NCBI GenBank assembly: GCA_964429135.1
Contig: CAYSAU010000017.1
Span: 8,499-72,498, forward strand
Direction: 5' to 3'
Length of the DNA stretch: 64,000 nt
Source of the DNA: CAZSDU01 sp964429135
Lineage (GTDB): Bacteria > Bacteroidota > Bacteroidia > Bacteroidales > FEN-979
The notes under the pieces: generated by a model
Database searches by the model: none
Told to the model about the DNA's origin: nothing
The model's input: the letters and a program-made list of their open reading frames with translations, nothing else
Shown here: positions 9,895-18,950 of the stretch, piece by piece
Position numbering within the stretch: position 1 is the stretch's first letter
Layout of the letters: each line of letters begins with the position of its first letter
Translations under genes and position numbers: made by a program

Positions 9895-11064
9895 ATGATG
9901 TTAGAACTCAGACCGCTCCTTGAGCTTTTTTTCTCCCGTTATGGTCATGCTGATCAACAACCTTTTATTTTCTTTGCCCCGGGCAGGGTAAACTTGATCG
10001 GGGAACACACCGATTACAACGGAGGATATGTACTTCCCTGTGCACTGCAATACGGAACTTATTTATTGATCAGGAAAACAAGAGATGACATTGTCAAACT
10101 TGCCTCGGACAATGAGGATCTTTATACTGAAATCCCCTTGGATAAATTGCTCAGGGATAAAAATAATGCCTGGGTTAATTATCCTTTAGGAATTTTTTCT
10201 GAATTCAAGCAGTTAAACATTCCGCTTTCAGGTTTTGAATTGTTCTTTTCAGGGGATATTCCAAAAAATGCCGGACTTGCTTCTTCAGCTTCCATAGAAA
10301 TGGTAACGGCTTTCGCGCTGAACACTATGTTGAAGGCAAATCTGGAATACATTGATCTGATTCAACTATCCAGAAGGGCTGAAAACAATTTTGCAGGGGT
10401 TAACTGCGGTATTATGGATCAGTTTGCAGTGGGTCTCGGGGAGAAGGATCATGCCCTTTTCCTTAACTGTCATACCCTGGAATATAAAATGATTCCTTTT
10501 TTTCTGAAAGATTTCCGACTGATCATTGCCCATTCCAATAAGCCCAGGGAGCTGTCTTCTTCCAAGTACAATGAACGGGTTGCAGAATGTCAGCTTGCCC
10601 TTGCCTATCTCAGTCAGGTTTTACCTGCCTCAGGATTGAGCGAAATAAGCTATATGCAGTTTTTTAAAATTCAGGAAAGGATACCTGACGAGTTGATACG
10701 GAAACGTGCCCGTCACGTGATCTCCGAGAACCAGAGGGTGCTGAATGCTGTTTCTGGTTTGCTGAAAGGCGACCTTGCCCAATTCGGCGCCCTGATGAAT
10801 GCTTCTCATGAATCACTTCGCGACAATTACGAGGTTACCGGTTTTGCCCTTGATACCTTGGTGGAAGCAGCTCAAAAAATCAATGGAGTGCTGGGAGCCC
10901 GTATGACCGGTGCCGGGTTTGGTGGCTGTACAGTGAATATTGTGAAAACGGATGCTGTGGAAAATTTCATTCAGAAGGTAGGTGAGGAATACCACGAAAA
11001 AACAGGACTGACACCAACATTCTATCTGGCCGAGGTTTCAGATGGGGTAAGGCAAATTAAATAA
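9895..11064 (+). CDS. galK: Galactokinase
   Basis: 389 residues, normal length. All three GHMP-kinase motifs are present: the galactokinase signature PGRVNLIGEHTDYNGGYV (residues 29-46), the ATP-binding GLASSASIE loop (about 127-135), and the C-terminal GARMTGAGFGGCTVNIV. The catalytic aspartate lies in CGIMDQF. It phosphorylates alpha-D-galactose with ATP to galactose 1-phosphate, the first committed Leloir step, in the cytoplasm. A galM-like mutarotase (12.0-13.2 kb) and an SGLT-type symporter (17.1-18.9 kb) in the neighbourhood suit galactose use, but galT/galE are not in the window. Confidence 0.95.
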   Translation: MMLELRPLLELFFSRYGHADQQPFIFFAPGRVNLIGEHTDYNGGYVLPCALQYGTYLLIRKTRDDIVKLASDNEDLYTEIPLDKLLRDKNNAWVNYPLGIFSEFKQLNIPLSGFELFFSGDIPKNAGLASSASIEMVTAFALNTMLKANLEYIDLIQLSRRAENNFAGVNCGIMDQFAVGLGEKDHALFLNCHTLEYKMIPFFLKDFRLIIAHSNKPRELSSSKYNERVAECQLALAYLSQVLPASGLSEISYMQFFKIQERIPDELIRKRARHVISENQRVLNAVSGLLKGDLAQFGALMNASHESLRDNYEVTGFALDTLVEAAQKINGVLGARMTGAGFGGCTVNIVKTDAVENFIQKVGEEYHEKTGLTPTFYLAEVSDGVRQIK

Positions 11065-11111
11065 ATATGTTTCCCTGATTATTTAGGATTAATTTTTAAA
11101 TACAATGATTT

Positions 11112-11942
11112 ATGGGACATAAACACAAGAAAGAGAAAATTGAAATAGAAGAAAAAACGGAAGTGGATAAAATGCCCAGCAAACTCTATGAAGAAGAGCT
11201 TGTTAAGCTACAGATTGAACTTGTTAAACTTCAGGAATGGATCAAGTACAAAGGTCTCCGGGTTGTTGTACTTTTCGAAGGACGAGATGCTGCCGGCAAG
11301 GGAGGTGCCATCAAGCGGATCACCGAAAGCCTGAATCCGAGGGTCTGCCGGGTTGTTGCTTTGGGCGTTCCCACGGAAAAAGAAAAGACACAATGGTACT
11401 TCCAGCGTTATGTAGCCCATTTGCCGGCCTCAGGAGAAATGGTGCTTTTCGATCGAAGCTGGTACAACCGTGCCGGGGTTGAAAGGGTCATGGGGTTCTG
11501 TACAGAAGAAGAATACTGGGATTTTCTCAGGTCCTGTCCGAATTTTGAAACCATGCTGATCCGCTCAGGGATCATCCTGATCAAGTATTGGTTTTCGGTT
11601 AGCGACAAAGAACAGGAATTAAGGTTCAGACAAAGAATCAATGATCCCACCAGGCGTTGGAAAATAAGCCCGATGGACGTGGAATCCAGAAGTAAGTGGG
11701 TGGAATATTCCAAGGCAAAAGATGAAATGTTTGCCTATACCGACACCAAGCAATCCCCATGGTACGTTGTGGAGGCGGATGATAAAAAAAGAGCCAGGCT
11801 GAATTGTATTTCTCATTTACTGAGCCAGATTCCATATCAGGATGTTCCTCGTGAGGCCATCATTCTTCCTGCTTTGGAAAAAGACAAAGCCTACGTCAGA
11901 CCACCCATGTCGGAACAAACTTTTGTACCCAAAAAATATTGA
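11112..11942 (+). CDS. ppk2: Polyphosphate kinase 2 family protein
   Basis: 276 residues. The Walker A-like motif is GRDAAGKGG at residues 57-65, followed by the PPK2 signatures ITESLNPRVCRVVALG, TEKEKTQWYFQRYV and the Walker B-like LFDRSWYNRAGVERVMGFC. PPK2 enzymes transfer phosphate between polyphosphate and nucleotides, usually making GTP or ATP from the diphosphates. The N-terminus before residue 30 is short and charged, as in one-domain PPK2. It lies 47 bases after galK and points the same way, so it may be co-transcribed. Which nucleotide it prefers cannot be decided from sequence alone. Confidence 0.9.
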   Translation: MGHKHKKEKIEIEEKTEVDKMPSKLYEEELVKLQIELVKLQEWIKYKGLRVVVLFEGRDAAGKGGAIKRITESLNPRVCRVVALGVPTEKEKTQWYFQRYVAHLPASGEMVLFDRSWYNRAGVERVMGFCTEEEYWDFLRSCPNFETMLIRSGIILIKYWFSVSDKEQELRFRQRINDPTRRWKISPMDVESRSKWVEYSKAKDEMFAYTDTKQSPWYVVEADDKKRARLNCISHLLSQIPYQDVPREAIILPALEKDKAYVRPPMSEQTFVPKKY

Positions 11943-11999
11943 CGAAACCAACATTCACCTGATTACTGTATTCTTCCTCTTATTCCTGGGTCAATCTTC

Positions 12000-13193
12000 T
12001 CATTTCAACACAGAAAACCTGTAAACCGTTTTCTGGATATAGTATTTTCCCGGTTTTAAAATTGTAGATGGAAAGCTTGGTTGATTGGGTGAATCAGGAT
12101 AATGCTGGGTTTCCAGGCAAAGACCGTAATGCTGGTAGTACAATTTTCCACCTTTTCCCCTGATACTTCCGTCAAGGAAATTGCCGGAATAGAATTGGAT
12201 AGCCGGTTGGGTAGTGAAAACCTCAAGTTGCCTTCCGCTTCGCGGATCATACAACTGGGCTGCAAGCGATAATTCTCCATCCTTTTTATTCAGGACATAA
12301 TTATGATCATAACCACCTTTGACCCTTGAAATCCCATCTCCGATTTTCATAGAATTGTTAAAATCCATTGGTGTTCCCCTGACGCCGGCAAGTTTTCCGG
12401 TAGGGATCAGTTCATTGTTTACTTCGGTAAACTGATCTGCATTCAGAGTCAGGAAATGTCCAAGAATATTCGTATCCGCCTCGCATAAATTAAAATAAGT
12501 ATGATTACAGAGGTTCACCGGGCAATCCTGATCCGTTTCAGCTTCTATAATCGTGGTCAGCTCGTTATAAACATTCAGAGTATAGGTGACTTTCACCTTT
12601 AGGTTTCCCGGGTAACCCTCTTCCCCGGATTTACTGACATACGTTAATTCAAGCATCGATACGGTATCGTTCATAACTTCCCGGGAATTCCAGACGACTT
12701 TGTCAAACCCCTTGATTCCCCCGTGAAGACTGTTTTTGCCATTGTTAATGGCAAGCTGATAGGTTTTTCCTTCAAGTCTGAATCTTCCATTGGCAATTCT
12801 GTTTGCATACCGGCCTATGATCGCACCAAAATAGGGTTTGTTTGATAGGTATGGTTCCAGGCTGTCGAAACCAAGTACAATATCGCCTTGTTTTCCGGTT
12901 TTATCAGGCATGGTGATCGAGGTGATGATGGCTCCGTAATTGATGATTTTTACTTTGATCCCCTGGGTATTGGAAAGGGTATATAAAAACACAGTGTTGC
13001 CATCCACCTCGCCGAATTTTATTTTTTTTATCATAGAAGCTGATTTTTCATTAAAGATCATGTCGTTAATGGTATTCTCATTTTCCGGTTCTTCAAAACC
13101 TTTGACATTAACTTTCACTGAAGTTGTTTCATTGCAGGAAATCAAAATGGAAAGCAGGCATATTTTAAAAATGAATGCAAAGGAAGGTTTCAT
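12000..13193 (-). CDS. galM: Aldose 1-epimerase (galactose mutarotase), predicted lipoprotein
   Basis: About 397 residues from the ATG at 13193. The family interconverts alpha and beta anomers of aldoses such as galactose. Family signatures visible are NYGAIITSITMPD, PYFGAIIGRYANRIANGRF, the catalytic-histidine region NLCNHTYFNL, and the C-terminal QHYPDSPNQPSFPSTILKPG. The N-terminus is a lipoprotein signal with lipobox L-I-S-C20, so this copy is exported and lipid-anchored rather than cytoplasmic. A GTG codon at 13214 in the same frame is rejected as the start because it falls inside the TAGGTTTG -7 box at 13214-13221. Confidence 0.92.
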   Translation of the reverse strand: MKPSFAFIFKICLLSILISCNETTSVKVNVKGFEEPENENTINDMIFNEKSASMIKKIKFGEVDGNTVFLYTLSNTQGIKVKIINYGAIITSITMPDKTGKQGDIVLGFDSLEPYLSNKPYFGAIIGRYANRIANGRFRLEGKTYQLAINNGKNSLHGGIKGFDKVVWNSREVMNDTVSMLELTYVSKSGEEGYPGNLKVKVTYTLNVYNELTTIIEAETDQDCPVNLCNHTYFNLCEADTNILGHFLTLNADQFTEVNNELIPTGKLAGVRGTPMDFNNSMKIGDGISRVKGGYDHNYVLNKKDGELSLAAQLYDPRSGRQLEVFTTQPAIQFYSGNFLDGSIRGKGGKLYYQHYGLCLETQHYPDSPNQPSFPSTILKPGKYYIQKTVYRFSVLK

Positions 13194-13213
13194 AATTTTT
13201 TTTTTAACCCTCA

Positions 13214-13221
13214 CAAACCTA
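13214..13221 (-). promoter_or_regulatory. -7 promoter box TAGGTTTG (galM)
   Basis: Reads TAGGTTTG on the minus strand, matching TAnnTTTG, 21 bases ahead of the galM ATG. It decides between two in-frame starts in favour of 13193. Confidence 0.5.
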
Positions 13222-13246
13222 ATGAAATTTGAAATAAATAAAAAAT

Positions 13247-13254
13247 TATCTTTG
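13247..13254 (+). promoter_or_regulatory. -7 promoter box TATCTTTG (SDR-EXPERA operon)
   Basis: TATCTTTG matches TAnnTTTG. A TTTG 15 bases further upstream (13228-13231) could be the -33 element, though the spacing is short. It would drive the divergent SDR/EXPERA pair. Confidence 0.5.
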
Positions 13255-13316
13255 GCTCCGTCTATAACATGATTTCGCTCGGCATCATTGAAGGGATAGT
13301 ATATAATCGATTAACC

Positions 13317-14153
13317 ATGACCAGGTTCACAGGAAAAGTTATTGTGATAACAGGTGCCTCAGGCGGGATTGGAGAGGCTCTTGCCCGGGCTTTCGATGAT
13401 GAAGGAGGCCGAATTGTACTGGTCTCGAGGCGGGAGGAAAATTTACGGGTACTTGCCAGTGGTTTAAGGGACAGCCTGGTCATCCCGGGTGATTTGAGCG
13501 AGGAGACGGCATGCCATGACATCATCGAAAGAACCATTGCCCATTATGGCCGTCTCGATATCCTCATCAACAATGCAGCAAGCATCATCGTGGTTCCGTC
13601 AGTATCAGTCAGGACTGAGGACCTGCTGAAAGCATTCAGGACAAATCTTTGCGGGCCAGTCATTTTAACCCAGCAGGCCATTAAATATATGCAAAAGCAG
13701 GGTTCTGGTCAGATCATCAATATAGGGTCGCCCGGTTTCATGATGGGAATCCCGTTCTACACCCCATATGTTTGTTCAAAGGCTGCATTTTCTGCCTGGA
13801 CCCGAAGCATACAGGCTGAATGGGTGGAATCTTGCGTGAAAATCTCAGAGTACTTTCCGGGCTATGTGTCGACCCGTTCAGCACCTGAGTCACGGATTGG
13901 AGAAATTCCACAGAATTTCCTGATGGAAGAAAAACAACATTTTATTGCAAAGCTTTTTACCCGGCCCCAGAGCCCCGAAGAGGTGGCCAGACAAATTGTC
14001 CGCTTGGCCATTAAGCCCCGTCCTTTAAGGTGTTCCTCCTTTAAGGTCAAAATCGGCACCCTGATCTCGAATTTTCCTGCGTTCCGCTTGATTATTTCCA
14101 GACAGATGGCCAGCACCGCCAGAAAAAAAATAAAACAAATACAAGCACTATGA
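13317..14153 (+). CDS. Short-chain dehydrogenase/reductase (SDR)
   Basis: 278 residues counted from the ATG at 13317. The Rossmann glycine motif TGASGGIG (residues 12-19), the NNAAS motif, the catalytic serine in IINIGSPG and the YxxxK pair (Y-V-C-S-K) are all present, so it should be an active NAD(P)-dependent oxidoreductase of the classical SDR type. The start was placed at MTRFTGKV because SDRs begin a few residues before the first beta strand; an upstream in-frame ATG at 13269 would add 16 residues. Its stop overlaps the start of the next gene as ATGA, so the two are translationally coupled. The substrate is unknown; a lipid is possible given the EXPERA partner. Confidence 0.9.
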   Translation: MTRFTGKVIVITGASGGIGEALARAFDDEGGRIVLVSRREENLRVLASGLRDSLVIPGDLSEETACHDIIERTIAHYGRLDILINNAASIIVVPSVSVRTEDLLKAFRTNLCGPVILTQQAIKYMQKQGSGQIINIGSPGFMMGIPFYTPYVCSKAAFSAWTRSIQAEWVESCVKISEYFPGYVSTRSAPESRIGEIPQNFLMEEKQHFIAKLFTRPQSPEEVARQIVRLAIKPRPLRCSSFKVKIGTLISNFPAFRLIISRQMASTARKKIKQIQAL

Positions 14154-14662
14154 GAAAAACCATTCCCCTGAAAGAAAGAAAAATGGATTACCTGTACATC
14201 GCTTTTTTTCTGTTAAATCTGTTATATATCACCTATATCGTTGATCTGGAACAACTCGTGATCAAAGATGTGAATAATTTTAAATATCCGGTTTGGCCTC
14301 TGCCTTTTCTTGTCGATATGGTCCACTGGTGGGGAAATACCTTTGATCCCCTTCAGTCGGCCCGCCCGGTTTGGTGGAAAGCCACCATCTGGCTGGATGT
14401 TGTTTTATTCGGTCCTTATTATGCTGCAGCTGTTTACGCTTTTATCAAGGGAAAAGAATGGATTCGCATTCCAACTTTGGTCATCATGCCGGTGCTTTTC
14501 ACCAATGTATTCATCATTTGCAGTGAAGAAATATTTGGTCAGACGCCCGCCCTGAATTTGCCCCTTGTGCTCTTTGCCAATGCTCCCTGGGCTCTTGTAC
14601 CGATTTTTCTGGTTTGGAAAATGTGGAAAAATGAGCATCCTTTCACGCGTCTAACGGATTGA
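14150..14662 (+). CDS. EXPERA-domain membrane protein (TMEM97/emopamil-binding-like)
   Basis: 170 residues with four hydrophobic segments. The layout follows the EXPERA fold of TMEM97/EBP proteins: a first helix ending in D-L-E, then YPVWPLPF, then DPLQSARPVWWKATIWLDVVLFGPYYAAAVYAFIKG.WIRIP, and a last helix with NAPWALVPIFLVWKMW. The WWKA...E/D...P..YAF.KG.WIR.P pattern is very close to the animal protein family, which contains a sterol isomerase and a sterol/ligand-binding regulator. The start at 14150 is chosen because its ATGA overlaps the SDR stop; an internal ATG at 14183 is the alternative. Function in bacteria is unknown. The 3' end overlaps the convergent M23 gene by 12 bases. Confidence 0.7.
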   Translation: MRKTIPLKERKMDYLYIAFFLLNLLYITYIVDLEQLVIKDVNNFKYPVWPLPFLVDMVHWWGNTFDPLQSARPVWWKATIWLDVVLFGPYYAAAVYAFIKGKEWIRIPTLVIMPVLFTNVFIICSEEIFGQTPALNLPLVLFANAPWALVPIFLVWKMWKNEHPFTRLTD

Positions 14663-15883
14663 GTCAAGCCTTTGTTTCATTTTTGCCACCATTTTTTGGT
14701 AGTTGGGAACATTCACTTTTTCTACCGGATTGGCCGGAGGGGATTCCATGGTCAATGGATTTGTCGGAATACCGTTTTTATATACCCGGAAATCCAGATG
14801 AGCTCCGGTGGAAAGTCCGCTGCTTCCGACATATCCAATGACTTCACCCTGATTCACTTGTACGCCTGGCTGAATTCCTGGTTCAATTTTCGACAGATGG
14901 GCATAACTCGTCGTGTAAACAGCATTATGCCTGATGCTGATCTTTCTTCCATACCCGCCATGCCAGCCTGCTTCAATAACCCTCCCATGACCCAGTGAAA
15001 CGACTGGGGTTCCCCTGGGTGCAGCATAATCCACACCATAATGCGGACGGGCAATGCGAAGAATAGGATGCATCCTGGATTTGGTGAATTTTGAACTGAT
15101 GCGTGAGAATTTCAAAGGCGCTTTTAGAAATGACCGCCTCAGGCTCTGGGATTGATCATCAAAATAATCTCCTTTGCCTGATTGTTCAAAGTAAAAAGCA
15201 TAATAATTCTTTCCACTGCTGTAAAATAAAGAGGCAAGGATTTTATTGGATCCAATGGGAATACTGTCCACCAATATTTCTTCGTATACCACTTTAAACC
15301 CATCGCCTTTCTGCAGGCCGTAAAAATCAACAGTCCAAGCATAAATATCAGCCATGTGCATCCCCAGGTTCATATCAAGTTTGCCTTCAGAAAAGGCATT
15401 CCAAAGAGAAGAAGTGATTTGTCCGCTGGCGGTCTTCACACGGGTCGTGACCTTTTTTTTATCACGGTAAACCCTCAGGGAATCCCGGAAATCATAAACC
15501 ACAAATTCAATTTCATTGAGTTCATAGATAAAATATAAGGTTTTCCGGGTAGAATCCTTTTTCGAAATCCTGGCAAAAGGTTGACCTGCTTTCAGTTTTT
15601 TTACATCAAAAACAGAGGTGGTTGTCTTCGCGATCTTGTCAATCATTTGTGCTGATACGTATGGTGATAACAGCAGCGCGAGGTTTTGGTTATGGGATAC
15701 TTTCCCCTGGTGAATATCCAGGCTATCGATGTTAATTTTATAGGCCATATGAGGTTTTGGAGGCGTATGCGGAATGGGAGTCTTTTGATGGATAACAAAA
15801 AAATAAACCAAGAGAAAAAGAATGATGACAGAGACAAAGGTAAACGCTACAACAGTGGTAAATTTGAAATGAATTCCTGACAT
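14651..15883 (-). CDS. M23-family peptidoglycan endopeptidase
   Basis: 410 residues: a single N-terminal membrane anchor (about residues 10-32), a middle region with an OapA/LysM-like half, and a C-terminal LytM (M23) domain. The zinc ligands H and D are in HYGVDYAAPRGTPV, and the second motif is HLDFRVYKNG, where the usual H-x-H is H-L-D. That variant is common in Bacteroidota M23 proteins in my knowledge, so activity may be retained, but one canonical histidine is missing. It acts in the periplasm on peptidoglycan cross-links. It begins 5 bases after the metallophosphoesterase stop, so the two probably share a transcript. Confidence 0.85.
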   Translation of the reverse strand: MSGIHFKFTTVVAFTFVSVIILFLLVYFFVIHQKTPIPHTPPKPHMAYKINIDSLDIHQGKVSHNQNLALLLSPYVSAQMIDKIAKTTTSVFDVKKLKAGQPFARISKKDSTRKTLYFIYELNEIEFVVYDFRDSLRVYRDKKKVTTRVKTASGQITSSLWNAFSEGKLDMNLGMHMADIYAWTVDFYGLQKGDGFKVVYEEILVDSIPIGSNKILASLFYSSGKNYYAFYFEQSGKGDYFDDQSQSLRRSFLKAPLKFSRISSKFTKSRMHPILRIARPHYGVDYAAPRGTPVVSLGHGRVIEAGWHGGYGRKISIRHNAVYTTSYAHLSKIEPGIQPGVQVNQGEVIGYVGSSGLSTGAHLDFRVYKNGIPTNPLTMESPPANPVEKVNVPNYQKMVAKMKQRLDSIR

Positions 15884-15888
15884 ATTGA

Positions 15889-17046
15889 TTAATTAAAAGA
15901 AAGGTTGATTTGTACTATTTCCGGCCTGTTTCCCAGTCGGATAGGAGGTCCCCATGTGCCAAAACCAGTAGAAACGTAGATATGCGTTTTTCCAATTTGT
16001 TTATATCCCTGACTGACTTCATATATGGCAGATGTAATATAATTCAACGGCCAAAGTTGCCCGTGGTGGGTATGACCCGACAACTGCAGATCAATGCCAA
16101 GGGCAGCGGATTGTTCCAAGTGAAAGGGCTGGTGGTCCATCAGGATAACAGGGCGGGAGAGGTCTATTCCCTTCGTGAGAAAGGATAATTCTTTTCTGGG
16201 TTTTCCGGAGAATCTTGGTTTATCACGGTCATCCCGACCGATAAGGTAAAAACAATCATGGATGAGCAGGCAGGTATCTCGTAACATAGTAATTCCATGA
16301 TTCGAGAGGTAGTTGATGGCAGATTCAGCGCCTCCGATATATTCATGATTTCCGGGAATGGCAAAAACCCCTAAACGGCTTTTTATCCTTACCAGATCAG
16401 AACCCAGATCGTTGTGAATTACAGGAGCGAGATCTTCATCTACCAGATCCCCGGCAAACAATACAATATCGGGTTGAAGCGCATTGATCGAGCTGACCAG
16501 ACGACCAGCTTTACGATTGGCGATCAGGGTTCCCAGGTGAATGTCGGAGGCCATGACAATGTTGAGGGTTTTGTATCCCTCAACAGTTTTTTTGATGTGA
16601 AGGTTCAGTGTTTTTATCCTTGGTGTTCTTGCATTGATGAAGCCGGCCGCGACAATGACGGAGACCAGGATAACCGATGCCAAAAAAACCAACATCTTTG
16701 TTCTTGCGTAATCTGAGAAGAAAATCCGTGGGTAGCAATGAAAAAAATGATTCACTACCCGGCTGATATCAAGAATCAGGACAATCAGAAAAAAATATAA
16801 CATGAATGCCAGCCAGAATGACCCGATCCAGGTAATGATCCCGGTAAACATACAGGGGCAGGTACGCTCGAGAATGCGGGCCAGGATAAAGGTCGATGCC
16901 ATACTCCAGAACCCTATTGTAAACCATAATCTTCCGGAACTTCCGGGGATAAACGCTTGCAGCCCGCGGATGAAAATGTAATAGTTGACCAGACCGTATA
17001 TCAGGGTGACCAGGCTAAGGAAAATGATTAAAGCACTTACTTTCAT
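15889..17046 (-). CDS. Membrane-bound calcineurin-like metallophosphoesterase
   Basis: 385 residues. Four hydrophobic segments occupy the first ~135 residues; the catalytic domain follows with all metal motifs: VMASDIHLGTL, FAGDLVDED, IPGNHEYIGG and LSGHTHHGQLWP. This architecture (N-terminal membrane helices then MPE) is that of YkuE/YaeI-like phosphodiesterases, some of which act on lipid phosphoesters. The catalytic domain follows the last helix directly. It is first in an operon with the M23 peptidase, which suggests a cell-envelope role, but the substrate is not known. A TATCTTTG -7 box lies 29 bases upstream. Confidence 0.88.
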   Translation of the reverse strand: MKVSALIIFLSLVTLIYGLVNYYIFIRGLQAFIPGSSGRLWFTIGFWSMASTFILARILERTCPCMFTGIITWIGSFWLAFMLYFFLIVLILDISRVVNHFFHCYPRIFFSDYARTKMLVFLASVILVSVIVAAGFINARTPRIKTLNLHIKKTVEGYKTLNIVMASDIHLGTLIANRKAGRLVSSINALQPDIVLFAGDLVDEDLAPVIHNDLGSDLVRIKSRLGVFAIPGNHEYIGGAESAINYLSNHGITMLRDTCLLIHDCFYLIGRDDRDKPRFSGKPRKELSFLTKGIDLSRPVILMDHQPFHLEQSAALGIDLQLSGHTHHGQLWPLNYITSAIYEVSQGYKQIGKTHIYVSTGFGTWGPPIRLGNRPEIVQINLSFN

Positions 17047-17074
17047 AAAATATTCCCGGCTTGAATTATTGCTG

Positions 17075-17082
17075 CAAAGATA
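17075..17082 (-). promoter_or_regulatory. -7 promoter box TATCTTTG (metallophosphoesterase operon)
   Basis: Minus-strand TATCTTTG matches TAnnTTTG, 29 bases upstream of the start at 17046. It faces away from the box at 17106-17113, so this gap holds a divergent promoter pair. Confidence 0.5.
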
Positions 17083-17105
17083 CTTTTTCGATGCTGATTA
17101 TTTTT

Positions 17106-17113
17106 TAAATTTG
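17106..17113 (+). promoter_or_regulatory. -7 promoter box TAAATTTG (SLC5 symporter)
   Basis: Plus-strand TAAATTTG matches TAnnTTTG, 25 bases upstream of the symporter ATG at 17144 or 33 bases if the first in-frame start at 17139 is counted. Confidence 0.45.
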
Positions 17114-17138
17114 AACAGATTAACCAACACTAAATTCT

Positions 17139-18875
17139 TTGGTCATGAATTCTGGGTTCTTTTTGACTTGGATTGATTATGTCATCATGATTGTTTATTT
17201 CGTTTTTGTGCTTGGTATCGGATGGGCCTTGAAACGGTTTATGAATACTGCCAATGCCTTTTTGGAAGCAGGACGTGCGATGCCTGCCTGGGTGGCTGGA
17301 CTAGCTTTTATTTCTACAAACCTCGGCGCTTTAGAAGTGATGGGTATGACGGGGTCAGGCGCTAAATACGGTATGCTTACCGCACATTTCTATTGGGTGG
17401 GGGCCATCCCTGCCATGGTTTTTCTGGCCCTCTTTATGATGCCTTTTTACTACGGATCAAAAGCCAGATCCGTGCCAGAATACCTTAAACTAAGGTTCGA
17501 TGAAAAAACCAGGGGTTTGAATGCTATACTGTTTGCCCTGATGACTATCCTCGCTTCCGGAATATCCATGTACGCCCTTGCCATTCTCCTGGAAAAAGTT
17601 CTTGGATGGAATTTCCATCTCAGCCTGATTTTATCTGCCGCCATTGTATTAGCATACACTTACCTGGGAGGACTTTCATCCGCCATCTATAATGAAGTTT
17701 TGCAATTTTTTATCATTGTTATCGGCCTATTGCCGGTCGTGATTCTGGCGCTATCTGATCTTGGAGGCTGGACTGGGATGAAAGAGCAGCTCTCACCCAT
17801 AGTCGCGGAAAAAGGTTTTGCCCCTGATACCTGGACCACTACCTGGAAATATACTGCCAGTGCAGCGTCCAATCCCCTGGGCGTGGAATGGTATGGCATC
17901 TTTGCAGGACTTGGATTTGTTCTTTCCTTCGGATATTGGTGTACGAACTTTCTGATCGTTCAACGTGCGATGTCAGCCGAATCACCGACCGCTGCCAGAA
18001 ATACTCCACTTATCGGAGCCCTTCCGAAAATGTTTATTCCTTTTCTGATCATCGTTCCGGGTATTGCCGCCCTTGTGCTCCTGAATAAACCCGGGAGCGG
18101 TTTTTCCTTACCGGAAATTTCTCCCGGGCAATATAATTATGATTATACCATCATCGCTTTGTTGAAGCAATACCTTCCGGCTGGTGTGCTCGGACTGGGG
18201 ATTACAGCACTGCTGGCTTCATTCATGTCAGGTATGGCCGGAAATGTTTCTGCCTTTAATACGGTTTGGACTTACGATATATACCAGAGCTATATTCGCC
18301 CGTCCACAAATAAGAAAGAATCCGATGAGAAACATTATCTGCTGGTGGGCAGAATGGCAACGATTTTCGGGGTGGTGGTAAGCATAGCTGCAGCATATCT
18401 GGCAAGCCTTTTCGGAAATATTATGGATTTCCTGCAAACCATTTTTTCCATGATCAATGCCCCCTTGTTTGCTGTTATTTTTTTGGGAATGTTCTGGAAA
18501 AGAACAACCGGACATGGCGCTTTTATCGGTTTGCTTTCAGGATTTATCATCGCCCTGTTACATCATGGCCTAACGGCTCCGCAAGGAGCAATCACACTCG
18601 TGAAAGGGGGATGGATCAGTCAACTTTATATTTATCCGGTCGAAATGGCCCAGAATTTCTGGACAGCTATCTTTGCCTTTACTTCTGCCACTGTTCTAAC
18701 TATCGTCATCTCCTGCTCGACAAAACAACTGAAATCAGATGAAGATCTTAAAGGCCTTGTCTATTCACTTACACCGAAATACAGGGAAGAACATGTGAAC
18801 TGGTACTATCGTTCTTCCACACTTGCCGCGATTGTACTGACTATAGCCATACTTCTAACGATATTATTCTGGTGA
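17139..18875 (+). CDS. Sodium:solute symporter, SGLT-like (SLC5) family
   Basis: 578 residues with about 14 membrane helices. The SSS signature region reads AGLAFISTNLGALEVMGMTGSGAKYGM, with the sodium-site-like first helix DYVIMIVYFVFVLGIGWALKRF, and the later GLGITALLASFMSGMAGNVSAFNTVWTYDIYQ is the typical helix-8 signature of sugar-transporting members (vSGLT). It would import a sugar or similar solute with Na+ in the inner membrane. The nearby galK and galM make galactose a reasonable guess, which is inference. An in-frame GTG begins at 17139; the ATG at 17144 is out of frame, so GTG or the next in-frame start is used. Confidence 0.88.
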   Translation: MVMNSGFFLTWIDYVIMIVYFVFVLGIGWALKRFMNTANAFLEAGRAMPAWVAGLAFISTNLGALEVMGMTGSGAKYGMLTAHFYWVGAIPAMVFLALFMMPFYYGSKARSVPEYLKLRFDEKTRGLNAILFALMTILASGISMYALAILLEKVLGWNFHLSLILSAAIVLAYTYLGGLSSAIYNEVLQFFIIVIGLLPVVILALSDLGGWTGMKEQLSPIVAEKGFAPDTWTTTWKYTASAASNPLGVEWYGIFAGLGFVLSFGYWCTNFLIVQRAMSAESPTAARNTPLIGALPKMFIPFLIIVPGIAALVLLNKPGSGFSLPEISPGQYNYDYTIIALLKQYLPAGVLGLGITALLASFMSGMAGNVSAFNTVWTYDIYQSYIRPSTNKKESDEKHYLLVGRMATIFGVVVSIAAAYLASLFGNIMDFLQTIFSMINAPLFAVIFLGMFWKRTTGHGAFIGLLSGFIIALLHHGLTAPQGAITLVKGGWISQLYIYPVEMAQNFWTAIFAFTSATVLTIVISCSTKQLKSDEDLKGLVYSLTPKYREEHVNWYYRSSTLAAIVLTIAILLTILFW

Positions 18876-18950
18876 AAAATTGTATTATATAACGTTGTTA
18901 TCTAAGTACCTTATTACCATTTTTTAGAAATATCATAACATCAAATTAAA

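Noticed and set aside
13194..13214. GTG start upstream in galM
   Set aside because: It falls in the TAGGTTTG box, and would add residues ahead of a normal lipoprotein signal.
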